A DNA stretch of 64,000 bases. Origin: Parazoarcus communis (GTDB lineage Bacteria > Pseudomonadota > Gammaproteobacteria > Burkholderiales > Rhodocyclaceae). Every line of letters starts with the position of its first letter. The first letter of the stretch is position 1. The notes beneath the pieces are model-generated. The model saw nothing but the letters and a program-made list of their open reading frames with translations, made no database searches and was not told the origin of the DNA. Of the stretch, positions 44,877 through 53,375 are shown piece by piece. Location: the NCBI RefSeq assembly GCF_003111665.1, contig NZ_CP022188.1, positions 806,001-870,000 of the forward strand, in the 5' to 3' direction. The translations under genes and the position numbers were made by a program.

Positions 44877-45281
44877 TCAGGCCTCGATATACGCGTTGGT
44901 CGTGAGACTGAGATCGGAATACAGCCCCTCAGCCAGCGAACCGCGCAGCGTTCGGACATAGACCCGCACGCTGTTTGCAGCGCCGCCCGACAGAGTGGTT
45001 CCAATCACGAGCGGCGCACCGGCCACCGCAGAGTCGAGCCCGCTATAGGAAAGCGCCAGCTTGATGGCAGTGGCAGCAATACCGCCTCCAGCAGCATCCA
45101 CCACGCTGACCTCGATCGCATCCACGCCGGGATCGGACGCGGCCTGCAGCGTCGTGCCAATGTCAGGCGAGCCGAACACCACAAACCGGTCTGCGCTCGC
45201 GCCATCGGTAGCCACTGCGGCCCCGCCTGCAGCCAGCGCCGTCAGGCCATCATCAGAATAAAACGCCCAGTTTCCAGCCAT
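44877..45281 (-). CDS. phage tail-region hypothetical protein
   Basis: A 134-residue Ala/Gly/Val-rich protein (MAGNWAFYSDDGLTALAAGGAAVATDGASADRFVVFGSPDIG...). The alternating pattern suggests an all-beta domain of immunoglobulin-like or decoration type. It includes SGGAANSVRVYVRTLRGSLAEGLYSDLSLTTNAYIEA at the C terminus. TGATG overlap with the hub-like gene upstream. Not recognised; probably a component or decoration of the tail tip. Confidence 0.6.
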   Translation of the reverse strand: MAGNWAFYSDDGLTALAAGGAAVATDGASADRFVVFGSPDIGTTLQAASDPGVDAIEVSVVDAAGGGIAATAIKLALSYSGLDSAVAGAPLVIGTTLSGGAANSVRVYVRTLRGSLAEGLYSDLSLTTNAYIEA

Positions 45282-47194
45282 CAGAGCATCTCCAGTATGT
45301 CAGTCGGCACATCCACGGCGAACGACTTGCTCGCCTCAAGCGTGCGGGGGTCACGATCTTCAGCCGCGAGCGCCGGCGAAAGTACTTCGAACTTGTCGGG
45401 ATAGTAGTTGTATGCAGGATCGGCGCCGCCCTCGTAGTTTGTGCAGAAGCCGATCATTGTTGCGTCGTCAAACGGAGGCGCACCGAACCGATTTCCGATA
45501 AACGTGCCGATCTCGAAAGAAAATGCGCTCAGCGGCGGGGTGTAGTTATCGACGGGGGCAAAAGGCAGTGCCCACGATGGCTGCGCCGCGCTTGCGTTGC
45601 CCGGCAACCCGACAGCCAGCGTCAGCTCAGACGCCGCGCGGCCTGTGGCCACGTTGAGGGTGTGAATAATCTCGTCGACATCGCCAGATGCCCGCAGCGT
45701 GTAGTGCTCGACCGTCACACGCGTGTCGAGCCAGATATCAGGCCGACACGGGATCGTGAACGTCACCGAGCCTGATCTAGACGCTGAATAGAGCGACACC
45801 CACGCCCTATCGAGCAGGGTGAGCAATACCTGGTCGCGCGCCGCGTCGTCGTATCCCGCAGGCTTCCAGTCCAGTGTTGCATCGCCCACGCCGGATGCGC
45901 CCGGAATCGCCGGCTCCACGCTAGGGTCTGATCCCCAGTTTGGCTGGTCGAACGTCGCTTCGAGCGTGGCTCCAATCTCCTCCGCTACCGCCGTCCCGAG
46001 TTGCGACTCAAGACCGCCCCACACGACCGACAGCGACCAGTCCTCTGTGATTGTCTGCTGCCACTGCGTCGAGTAGCGACCACGGACAGACAGGACAAAC
46101 TCCGCCGCATCCTGACCATCGATCGTGTAGAAACCATCTGTCACCGTGGGGCCAATCAGATAACTACGTGCGACCGGATGCTCAATCTGAAGCGACCCCT
46201 CGAGCGCCCATCCAGCGGGGGACGACAGCGCGCCCTCGACCATCGAGATCTTCAACCAGCTTACGCCCGGATAGTTCAGCGTGGCCGTCTTGCGCGGGCG
46301 ATACAGCCACATGTCCTGCGCGTAATATGCCTCGACGCCGCGCCAGCGCAGGCGCGTGAATCGGTACTGCATGCGCACATCCACACGCGTGCGCAGCGAT
46401 GATCGACTCGGCAGCGACACGGACACCGATCCGCCATCAACATCCGCCGTCCGTACAGTCACCATGCGAGACGTGTCACGCCACGGAAGGATGCGCGGTT
46501 GCTGCCACACGTCGAGTGCCCACGATGCGGGCACCGACTTGATGCGCTCACCCAAGTACGCGAAGTTGTCCTCCGGTTCTCCGGAGACTGCGACGTGGAA
46601 GCGCCCGCCAACCATCCCAGCGATCGCATCGCGCGACGTGTTTGCCCAGATCTCCTGCGCCTGGTCGTGACACGTGCAAGTGATTTTCCCTGTCAGCAAA
46701 TCAACAGAAGGCGTCTCAACCACGCCGGTAAACATGCGCTGCATATTCACCCCGCCCACTTGCGAGAAGGCGATCACGACCGGGCGGCCGATCAGGTCAA
46801 GTGGCTGCATGGTTGATGCCGGAAGCAGTGTGAACGTTGCGACAGCAGCGGCATTCCGGAGCCTGCGGACAGTGATCTCGCCCTCGATGCGGGCAGACAC
46901 ATCAACCCCATCGAGATGCACCACATGCTCCCACTCGCCAGAGGGCGCCGCGGCCCACGATGCCGCGCCATTCAATCCGCCCAAAACAGCGCCATCTACC
47001 ACACGCACCGGCCATTGCAGCGTCGATACCGCCGGCGTAGCCACGCGCACGGGCCATGCGAGCGTTACTCGCCGCTCCACGGCAGCGGTCACCGTTACCG
47101 GCCACGACAGCGTTGCGACATTCGGCAGTGCTGCGCTTCCAGACGGCCCCGCGGCAATTGCTACTGCACCGATCGATGATGCGCCGATGGTCAT
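45281..47194 (-). CDS. phage tail hub / central tail-tip protein
   Basis: A 637-residue protein. The N terminus (MTIGASSIGAVAIAA) is followed by three TLxWPVxV units (residues 28-35, 44-51, 58-65). A hub-like region follows: EWEHVVHLDGVDVSARIEGEITVRRLRNAAAVATFTLLP, LIGRPVVIAF, RMFTGVVETPSVDLLTGKITCTCHDQAQEI. This resembles the domain found in tail hub proteins such as gpD/gp27 types. The remainder is mixed beta with many Trp and Tyr. The stop TGA overlaps the next ATG. Role inferred from position after the tape measure and from the hub-like pattern. Confidence 0.65.
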   Translation of the reverse strand: MTIGASSIGAVAIAAGPSGSAALPNVATLSWPVTVTAAVERRVTLAWPVRVATPAVSTLQWPVRVVDGAVLGGLNGAASWAAAPSGEWEHVVHLDGVDVSARIEGEITVRRLRNAAAVATFTLLPASTMQPLDLIGRPVVIAFSQVGGVNMQRMFTGVVETPSVDLLTGKITCTCHDQAQEIWANTSRDAIAGMVGGRFHVAVSGEPEDNFAYLGERIKSVPASWALDVWQQPRILPWRDTSRMVTVRTADVDGGSVSVSLPSRSSLRTRVDVRMQYRFTRLRWRGVEAYYAQDMWLYRPRKTATLNYPGVSWLKISMVEGALSSPAGWALEGSLQIEHPVARSYLIGPTVTDGFYTIDGQDAAEFVLSVRGRYSTQWQQTITEDWSLSVVWGGLESQLGTAVAEEIGATLEATFDQPNWGSDPSVEPAIPGASGVGDATLDWKPAGYDDAARDQVLLTLLDRAWVSLYSASRSGSVTFTIPCRPDIWLDTRVTVEHYTLRASGDVDEIIHTLNVATGRAASELTLAVGLPGNASAAQPSWALPFAPVDNYTPPLSAFSFEIGTFIGNRFGAPPFDDATMIGFCTNYEGGADPAYNYYPDKFEVLSPALAAEDRDPRTLEASKSFAVDVPTDILEML

Positions 47195-47197
47195 CGA

Positions 47198-48043
47198 TTA
47201 CATCCTGATCGCGCCGATCATCACGCCGGACCACCGCCAATCCTGTCCGGCCACGCCCGTGCAGGCGACTTGCACCTTGTCCGGCGCCGCTGCCGTGATT
47301 GTGGCGCTGACAGTGACGCCAGACGTTTTGCCGACCTCTGTCACTGTCGGCGTTCCGACGATCTCGGCATTGCCGGATGCCACGCGCCGCACGCATGCCG
47401 TGATCTCAGCCGCGTATGCCGCGGCGTCGCTGTCGCGGCTCCCTACAACCAGGGCGCGCACGACGATCGTGCTGTAGGCAGGGATCTGCAGCGGGTCACC
47501 CCATCCGCGCGCGCCCTCGAGGGGCAAGGTCTCGAGCCCGCTGGTTTCGTTCTGCCCGGACCATCGAAAAGACCAGCCGAACGCCTCTTGATACGTCGAG
47601 AATGTCTCCGATCGCACTCCGACTGCGACTCCGCCCTCGTGCTGCGTCAGCGCCTGCATGCCGATCGCCACTGCGTTCTCGCCCTGCACATCTCCACCCA
47701 GGCACGCGATCGAATTCACGCCGCTGGCCTGCGACTGCGCCTGCCGGTTGATCACCGGCATCGCACTACCTGGAATCACAAGTGCAATGGCCACCGTACC
47801 GGAGAACTCACCCGAAAACCCAGAACTGCGGGTGAGCGCAAAGAGCCGCGTCAGCGAGCTGCCGTCGTAGGACGCGATTCCGACCTCGAATTGCGTACCG
47901 TCGGCATTTACTGCTCGATAGTAGACCTCCGACCCGGTGCCGACGTCGTACCCGAACGCGTTGCGACCACTCAGCGCCCCCGTGAGCGTAAATACCTCTG
48001 ATGCGTAGGTCGCGGTTTCCTCGACCATATCTCTGTAGATCAT
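47198..48043 (-). CDS. phage tail-tip/fibre protein with YadA-head-like segment
   Basis: A 281-residue protein. The N-terminal 85 residues are a beta domain (MIYRDMVEETATYASEVFTLTGALSGRNAFGYDVGTGSEVYYRAVN). In the middle, NSIACLGGDVQGENAVAIGMQALTQHEGGVAVGVRSETFS looks like the left-handed head repeats of trimeric adhesins (xAxAIGxxA). This is expected for a trimeric fibre. The C terminus is beta-rich. The ATG at 48043 is used because GGAGG is best spaced to it; a GTG three bases upstream is the alternative. Confidence 0.65.
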   Translation of the reverse strand: MIYRDMVEETATYASEVFTLTGALSGRNAFGYDVGTGSEVYYRAVNADGTQFEVGIASYDGSSLTRLFALTRSSGFSGEFSGTVAIALVIPGSAMPVINRQAQSQASGVNSIACLGGDVQGENAVAIGMQALTQHEGGVAVGVRSETFSTYQEAFGWSFRWSGQNETSGLETLPLEGARGWGDPLQIPAYSTIVVRALVVGSRDSDAAAYAAEITACVRRVASGNAEIVGTPTVTEVGKTSGVTVSATITAAAPDKVQVACTGVAGQDWRWSGVMIGAIRM

Positions 48044-48567
48044 CACACCTCCTCAGCTTGCAAATCCCACCCCGAGATGCACTCCTGCGCATCGAATCGC
48101 TCGGTCGGCCCATCACTCAGCACCGTCAGCAGTGGGTAGTAGTAGACGAGATACGCCGATGCGCCCGCAATCACGTCCAGCGTCGCCACGTCACCCGCTA
48201 CAGACACGGGCGTCGCGCGCAGCTTGCGGCCATCGTCGACGACCGCCAGTGCATACGGGGCCGCGTCGGATCGGCGCGCCGCAGGCAATGTGATGACTGG
48301 GCTCACGGATTGAATTGATCGCGGCTCCACGCACCCGAGTACGACCGGCAGATCCCAGTTGATCGCGGCGGTACCGGGCGGGATCAGCCCCGACGCACTC
48401 AGCGTGGTTGCCAGCTTGCGCCAGCGGGCCTGACGAATTGCCGTGCCGGCCCCCAAGCGCATTGTCGAAAACCCGCCGATGGGCGAGTACTCCTGCACGA
48501 TCTTTCCAACCGCATGCGCTGGCAGCACAAGGCCGTTGATCGTCAGATCCGGTTGTTTGCGTGACAT
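48043..48567 (-). CDS. phage distal tail hypothetical protein
   Basis: A 174-residue protein right after the tape measure, starting MSRKQPDLTINGLVLPAHAVGKIVQEYSPIGGFSTMRLGAGTAIRQARWRKLATTLSASG. The basic N terminus and following beta-like stretches (ATPVSVAGDVATLDVIAGASAYLVYYYPLLTVLSDGP) suggest a distal tail protein. A TTG three bases upstream is possible, but the ATG gives a TGATG overlap with the tape measure stop. Family not recognised. Confidence 0.62.
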   Translation of the reverse strand: MSRKQPDLTINGLVLPAHAVGKIVQEYSPIGGFSTMRLGAGTAIRQARWRKLATTLSASGLIPPGTAAINWDLPVVLGCVEPRSIQSVSPVITLPAARRSDAAPYALAVVDDGRKLRATPVSVAGDVATLDVIAGASAYLVYYYPLLTVLSDGPTERFDAQECISGWDLQAEEV

Positions 48568-50975
48568 CAACGCCTCCCCACCTGCAGCGCAGCCAGCTGC
48601 AGCTGCTGTTGCAGATCGTCATGCACTTCCTGGCTCGTCTGGATTGGATACTTCCCCACACCAGGTATCACCAGTGTCGAGCCCACTAACGGCCGCTGAG
48701 ATGCTGCTAGGGAAGCAGCAACAGCTGGCATCGAAACCCCGGCCAGCGCGGACGAGGCGCCGCCAATCTCGCCCCCATACGCATACCGCGGCACACGGCG
48801 CTGCAGCAGGTCGCGCATGAAGTCCGCCCCGTAGTGCTGCACTGTGGGGATATCCACCACCCACTCCCCAGGCGTGCCCATGTACAACTGGTTGTCGCTG
48901 CGGATGCCCTTTGCGATGCCGGGAAGCGGGCCGCCGTAGGCGCGGGCGGGGATGTCCGCCGTTGTCACCGTAGCGCCATCCGGCACCGTCCCTTTCTGCA
49001 CGACGGTCACCGTCACCGTCTTGTCCTTGATCTCGTTTATCTGGGCCTGCAGCGCAGTGATCGTGGCCTGTGCCTCGGCGGTGTCCGCGTCGATCTTCAC
49101 TTGCTTGATCTTCTGCAGCTCGGCCTCGATCTCGCGGATCTTCGCCAGCTGGGCGTCAGCGGTCTGTTCGAACTCAGCCTGCTCCTGCTGCTTGATCTTG
49201 GCCTGTGCCTCGATCGCGGCCTTTTCCGTCGCGCCGATCTGCTCGAGCATGCGCGCGGCGGTGCCATCGTCCTGCACCTTTCCGGCGTACTCAGCAGCCT
49301 CCTTCGACAGGTCCAGCGCCTTCTGTGCGTATGCCTGCGCCTCTTTCGCCCGGCCGTCGATTGCTGCGTTCTGAGCGAACGTGGCCTGGGTGGAAGCGGC
49401 GTCTGTCAGTTCGGTAGCACGGCTGGTGTTTTTCGCCTCCGCCTCATCCGGGGTCAGGCTCTTGTCGCGACGGTCTTGCGCCTGCTTGCTGCGGCTGCTC
49501 TGGGCATCTGCAGCCTTCTGCAACAGTGCCGCGGCGTCATCTCCGGCTTTCTGAGCACCTTGCCGCGCAGCCTCCCATGCTTTCAGCAGCGCGTCGCGCA
49601 ATGTCTCGGCGTTCTTGATCTGCGCCTTGGTGCGCTCGCTGTCCGCCTGCTCGATGGTCTTGTTCGTCTCGACGATCTCACCCGCGGCCAGCTTTGCCAG
49701 GCGAACACGCTCTGAAGCCAAATTCGCCTCCAGCGCCTTCAGGCGATCGACCTGCTGCTTGGCTTCACTTTCTTCCCGTGCCGCTGCCGCCTGGCGCTCG
49801 CGCTCTGGGGCTGCGTCGAGCTGGCGATCGATTCGGGCTGAGAACTGAGGGCGCATCAGGATAGCGGCGGTATCCTCTGCAACCGCGTCATATATCGCCT
49901 TCGCTTCCTTAAAGTTTAGTTTCGCGGCCTCGACTGCAGCAGCAGAGTAGCCCCCGATCTTCACGCCGATCACTTCTACTACCCGCGCAACACCGTCGAG
50001 AATATCGACCATGAACGCAACAGCACGCGCACCCCGGGTGGCCCACGTTTCAAGCCCGCCACCGTCGACCAGCTTGCCCTGCTCTTTGTACGACTCCAAA
50101 AAGGCTTGCGCCAGAAGATCAAGCGCCGGCACCGCTGCCATGCCGATCTCTTGCGATACACCGCGCATTGCCGTCTGCAGCCGCACCAGGTCGTCGTTAA
50201 ACTGCGCAGCCTTGGCTGCGGCCTCGGCGGAGATGGTCTTGCCGAAGCGGTCCGACTCGTCCGCCAACTGCTTCAGCCCCTCGCGCCCGTTGTTGAGCGT
50301 CGGGATCAGCGCCAGCCCGGAGCGCGAGAACAGATCCACCGCCAGCGCGGTTTTCTCGGCACCGTCGGGCATGGACTTGAACCGCTCCGCGATGTCGTAG
50401 AACACTTCATCGACACCGCGCAGGCTACCGTCCGCGTTCTTGATCGAGATCCCCAGCGCCTTGAACATCGCGCTGCTGTCCTTGCCGCCCTCCGCAGCGT
50501 CCTGCATGCGCTCGGACAGCCCCTTGAACCCCATCTCAAGGTCGGCATTGGTCGCGTCGGACAGGCTCGCCGCATACGCCAGGCGCGACAGCGATTCGGT
50601 GCTGATACCGGTGCGCTGGCTCAACTTGCCCATCTCGTCCGCTGCGGTTGCCGCCGATGTGGCCACGGCCACCAGACCGCCCGCGATGCCTACACCGCCG
50701 ATCCCGAGGAACCCGGCCAGCTTGCCCAGCCCTGCGCCCAGCGACGACACGGCCCCACCGAGGCCCGACATCGAGCCGCGCAGCTTGGCAAACGTCCCGT
50801 CGGCCTTAGCTGCCGGCGCCTCCATTGCGCGGATCTCTGCCGCCAACTTCTTGAACTGCGGACCGGCCTTGCCGCCTTCGTTCGCCAGCCGATCCAGCTC
50901 GGACGCCAGCTGGCCGACAAGCTCGGCCTTGGGCGTTTCGGTGGTGATCTTCAGGGCAATCTTGCGGTCGGTCAT
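48567..50975 (-). CDS. phage tail tape measure protein
   Basis: An 802-residue protein that sets tail length and is threaded through the tail tube. The N-terminal third has the tape-measure/tail-assembly pattern: helical ELDRLANEGGKAGPQFKKLAAEIRAMEAP, then a hydrophobic Gly-rich segment LGAGLGKLAGFLGIGGVGIAGGLVAVATSAATAADEMGKLSQRTGISTESLSRLAYAA. The middle (about 390-650) is a long coiled-coil rich in Ala, Glu, Lys and Gln. The C terminus has VTVTVVQKGTVPDGATV and a globular end. At 802 residues the tail would be roughly 120 nm by the usual 1.5 A per residue rule. Confidence 0.88.
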   Translation of the reverse strand: MTDRKIALKITTETPKAELVGQLASELDRLANEGGKAGPQFKKLAAEIRAMEAPAAKADGTFAKLRGSMSGLGGAVSSLGAGLGKLAGFLGIGGVGIAGGLVAVATSAATAADEMGKLSQRTGISTESLSRLAYAASLSDATNADLEMGFKGLSERMQDAAEGGKDSSAMFKALGISIKNADGSLRGVDEVFYDIAERFKSMPDGAEKTALAVDLFSRSGLALIPTLNNGREGLKQLADESDRFGKTISAEAAAKAAQFNDDLVRLQTAMRGVSQEIGMAAVPALDLLAQAFLESYKEQGKLVDGGGLETWATRGARAVAFMVDILDGVARVVEVIGVKIGGYSAAAVEAAKLNFKEAKAIYDAVAEDTAAILMRPQFSARIDRQLDAAPERERQAAAAREESEAKQQVDRLKALEANLASERVRLAKLAAGEIVETNKTIEQADSERTKAQIKNAETLRDALLKAWEAARQGAQKAGDDAAALLQKAADAQSSRSKQAQDRRDKSLTPDEAEAKNTSRATELTDAASTQATFAQNAAIDGRAKEAQAYAQKALDLSKEAAEYAGKVQDDGTAARMLEQIGATEKAAIEAQAKIKQQEQAEFEQTADAQLAKIREIEAELQKIKQVKIDADTAEAQATITALQAQINEIKDKTVTVTVVQKGTVPDGATVTTADIPARAYGGPLPGIAKGIRSDNQLYMGTPGEWVVDIPTVQHYGADFMRDLLQRRVPRYAYGGEIGGASSALAGVSMPAVAASLAASQRPLVGSTLVIPGVGKYPIQTSQEVHDDLQQQLQLAALQVGRR

Positions 50976-50982
50976 GAGCGGG

Positions 50983-51422
50983 TCACTTCTTTTTCAGGGC
51001 ATGCACGGCGGCCAGGTAGGTGCGCCAGGGGTAGTGCCATGCGGTGGCATGGCCGCTGCAGATCAGATGAGCGACGCTGTTTTCGAGGCTTTCGAGTTGC
51101 TGCTCGGCTGATTGCGCCCCGCCTCGAGGCGCCCGAGCATGGCGAAAAAATGCGCGTTGATCGCTTTCACACGGTCCCACAGGTGCGCCAGCTCGCTCGG
51201 TGTGTAGGCCTCGGCCCCATCCGGGTTCAGGTCTGTGAAGTGGGCCAGGTCAGCCACGCTGCCCTGCTCGAGCAGCGCGGCCGACATCCAGTCGGTGGTG
51301 GGGTTCTCGGCGGCGTGCACGAGCCACTGGCGCAGCTGCGCCAGTGTCAGCTCGTGGATCTCGACATAGCGGGTGGTGTCGCCCTTCTCGAACGGCACCA
51401 CTTCATGCGCTGCGATCTGCAT
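50983..51422 (-). CDS. phage tail assembly chaperone, -1 frameshift product (gpG-T type)
   Basis: The extended form of the tail chaperone. Ribosomes slip -1 on the heptamer T TTT TTC (51150-51144), in frame as xxT TTT TTC, and continue in the second frame to the TGA at 50983. The fusion would have 93 residues from frame 0 plus 53 from frame -1, 146 in total. The added part (RHARAPRGGAQSAEQQLESLENSVAHL...WRTYLAAVHALKKK) is the tape-measure-binding T domain. It ends 8 bp before the tape measure ATG. The same arrangement is universal in long-tailed phages. The join is not a simple reading frame. Confidence 0.82.
51063..51422 (-). CDS. phage tail assembly chaperone, short form (gpG type)
   Basis: The unshifted product, 119 residues: MQIAAHEVVPFEKGDTTRYVEIHELTLAQLRQWLVHAAENP... 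It lies between the tail tube and tape measure genes, the standard location. It is acidic and helical, with AINAHFFAMLGRLEAG near the slippery site at residues 91-93. Past that site it ends in a short SSNSKASKTASLI tail. It acts with the longer form to keep the tape measure soluble and recruit tube subunits. Confidence 0.82.
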   Translation of the reverse strand: MQIAAHEVVPFEKGDTTRYVEIHELTLAQLRQWLVHAAENPTTDWMSAALLEQGSVADLAHFTDLNPDGAEAYTPSELAHLWDRVKAINAHFFAMLGRLEAGRNQPSSNSKASKTASLI

Positions 51423-51423
51423 C

Positions 51424-52197
51424 TCAGTCCAGGATCACGGCGCGGCCGAACAGGCCGAACTCATCATCCACCGCCTTGCTGGTGTCGCTCAGCACCGTTG
51501 CAGACAGCACCACTTCGCCGCGCGACTCGTTGATCAGCTGCATGGATGCCGGGGAGGTCTGCAGGCGATACCACTCGTACACCATCCGCGGCTTCGTGCC
51601 GAGCGTGTTGATGCCATTGAAGCGGCCCCACCATTCGCGCTGCGTATCGGTGAGCATCTTCACGTAAGTGATATCGGTGCCCGGCGTAAAGCTCTTGGTC
51701 AGCGGCCCGACGAACGGCCCGCCGGTGCTCAGGTCGATGATGTCGATCGTGCCGGTCTTCGGATCGATCGTGTAGTTGACGTCCACGGTGAGCGTCTTCG
51801 GCGTGCTGGGCGTGCTGTCCTTGATCACCGCCGATGCCACGTCGAACGCACCGAGCAGCAGCCGCTGACCGACCTCCGGAGTCGTTACCAGAAGCTCGTC
51901 CGCGACTGCGGCTGTATCCTGCAGGTGCGTCTGGCCGCCCAGCAGCAGCTCCAGCTGCGCCGTGTTGACCTTGTGCAGTGTCAGGCTCAAGGCGCCCTCG
52001 GTGCCCTGGTCGATCACCAGGTCGATACCGCGCGCACCGGACGTGTTTTCCTTGAACTTCTCAACAGTCGGGGTTGCGCTGAACTCTGCGGCCGAACACT
52101 CGCCGATCATCCGGCCGGGGCCGGGCAGGCCACTGACGATTTCATGCAAGCTGAACTCGCCCTGCAGTGAAAAATACTTGAGGACTTCACCGTTCAT
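51424..52197 (-). CDS. phage major tail tube protein
   Basis: A 257-residue protein that polymerises into the tail tube. It starts MNGEVLKYFSLQGEFSLHEIVSGLPGPGRMIGECSAAEFSATPTVEKFKENTSGARGIDLVIDQGTEGALSLTLHKVNTAQLELLLGG, the usual siphovirus tube pattern (beta sandwich with a helix). It is followed immediately by the frameshifted chaperone gene. The ATGA overlap with the preceding small gene indicates translational coupling. No sheath gene precedes it, supporting a non-contractile tail. Confidence 0.82.
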   Translation of the reverse strand: MNGEVLKYFSLQGEFSLHEIVSGLPGPGRMIGECSAAEFSATPTVEKFKENTSGARGIDLVIDQGTEGALSLTLHKVNTAQLELLLGGQTHLQDTAAVADELLVTTPEVGQRLLLGAFDVASAVIKDSTPSTPKTLTVDVNYTIDPKTGTIDIIDLSTGGPFVGPLTKSFTPGTDITYVKMLTDTQREWWGRFNGINTLGTKPRMVYEWYRLQTSPASMQLINESRGEVVLSATVLSDTSKAVDDEFGLFGRAVILD

Positions 52198-52391
52198 TTC
52201 TCTTCTCCATCGGGATCAACAACAGTGCCCGTGGCGATCAGCCAGCGGACGGTTTCGGCATCCATGCCAAGGTCGGCGGGGTGGATCACCTCGCCAGCGG
52301 GATACGTTTTGCCGCGGTGGCGCACGCGTGTCGCCAGCTCCAACTCGGCAGGCAGCGCGCTTTCAGCGGCTGCGGTGGTTTTGCGGGTCAT
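52194..52391 (-). CDS. small phage tail-region protein
   Basis: A 65-residue protein, MTRKTTAAAESALPAELELATRVRHRGKTYPAGEVIHPADLGMDAETVRWLIATGTVVDPDGEEK. The frame is open upstream, but the ATG at 52391 overlaps the previous stop (ATGA) and has GGAGGAATC before it. Residues 18-60 (VRHRGKTYPAGEVI...VRWLIATGTV) form a compact beta/alpha domain found in small phage proteins beside tail genes. Function unknown. Confidence 0.65.
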   Translation of the reverse strand: MTRKTTAAAESALPAELELATRVRHRGKTYPAGEVIHPADLGMDAETVRWLIATGTVVDPDGEEK

Positions 52392-52870
52392 GATTCCTCC
52401 CAGGTCTCGGTGGTCAGGGTCAGGTCTGCGGCGTGGCACAGGACACCGGCAAACATCACAGGGCCAGCGCCGGTCAGCTGCGCGCCAATCTCGCCGTCGG
52501 GCGTCAGCGTGCTCGTGACTGCGCCGCCCAGCGTGGCGTCATCCTCAAATGCCCGGCGGATCGAATCCACCAGGGCATCGAACTCCAGCTCGGATTGCGT
52601 TGAATCCTGCAGCGCCATCACCCCGCGAATCAGCCACGTGGTGAATACCCGGCGGCCGTCCATACCGTCGCGCTCCACGCGAAACGAAAGCCGGCGCACA
52701 TACCAGCCGCGCAGCTGCTCGGTTCCTGCACCGGTCTGCACCACATAGAGGGCGCGCAGCTCCGGGTGCTTGGCGGCATAGCGTTCATACGCATGCACCA
52801 CGCCGATGCCCGGCACTGCATTCAGCAGGCCAACAATGGCCGCGCGCGTGGTCTCGGTGGTCTCGGCCAT
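52388..52870 (-). CDS. phage minor tail / tail completion protein
   Basis: A 160-residue protein (MAETTETTRAAIVGLLNAVPGIGVVHAYERYAAKHPELRALYV...). By size, position between the gp10-like protein and the tail tube, and mixed alpha/beta pattern, it fits a tail terminator (gpU-like) protein capping the tail tube. ELEFDALVDSIRRAFEDD and LTTETWEES are consistent with such proteins. TGATG overlap upstream, ATGA downstream. Family assignment by context. Confidence 0.65.
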   Translation of the reverse strand: MAETTETTRAAIVGLLNAVPGIGVVHAYERYAAKHPELRALYVVQTGAGTEQLRGWYVRRLSFRVERDGMDGRRVFTTWLIRGVMALQDSTQSELEFDALVDSIRRAFEDDATLGGAVTSTLTPDGEIGAQLTGAGPVMFAGVLCHAADLTLTTETWEES

Positions 52871-53373
52871 CAGGCTGCACCTCCTGCAATGCGGCGCTCA
52901 ATGCGGCTCACGCACTCGCTGAAACCGGCCGTGATCTGTGCCTGGTTGGCGTCCCAGGCATTCGCGAACATGAAGTGCCCGGTGATGCCCACACGGGCGA
53001 TCTTGCGGGCAATGCCCCATGCCGCGCGGTAGGCCTCTTTGCCGGTGGCGCCCAGCTTCTGCCGGGCCCACTGTGCCAGCGGCTCAATCGGCGGCATGTG
53101 GGGCTTGGTGCCCAGCTCAACCGGCACGGCGTATGAGAGCGATGTGCCCACCACGCCCTCGAACCCGATGCCGTCAATCGGTCGCACGTTGCCGATGATG
53201 CTGGTGCGCAGCGTGCCGTGCGTTGTTGGTGTGCGGTCCTGCACCTCGGCCTGCAAGTGCAGCGTTGCCGTGGTCACAAAGCGGCGCAGCTCGTCGGCCA
53301 CAATCTCGGGCGCTTGGCGAATTGCAAGCGCCAGCTTTGCAACATCGGTCATGTCCGGGCCAATGGTCTGCAC
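52870..53373 (-). CDS. phage HK97 gp10-like head-tail/tail completion protein
   Basis: A 167-residue protein. NVRPIDGIGFEGVVGTSLSYAVPVELGTKPHMPPIEPLAQWARQKLG is the hallmark of HK97 gp10-like proteins (xYAxxxExGT...MPPxxPL), which act in head-tail joining. The GTG at 53373 is chosen: GGAGG lies eight bases upstream and the gap to the previous stop is 2 bp. The first ATG is seven codons further in. The reading frame is open far upstream but overlaps the connector gene there. Confidence 0.8.
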   Translation of the reverse strand: MQTIGPDMTDVAKLALAIRQAPEIVADELRRFVTTATLHLQAEVQDRTPTTHGTLRTSIIGNVRPIDGIGFEGVVGTSLSYAVPVELGTKPHMPPIEPLAQWARQKLGATGKEAYRAAWGIARKIARVGITGHFMFANAWDANQAQITAGFSECVSRIERRIAGGAA

Positions 53374-53375
53374 GC

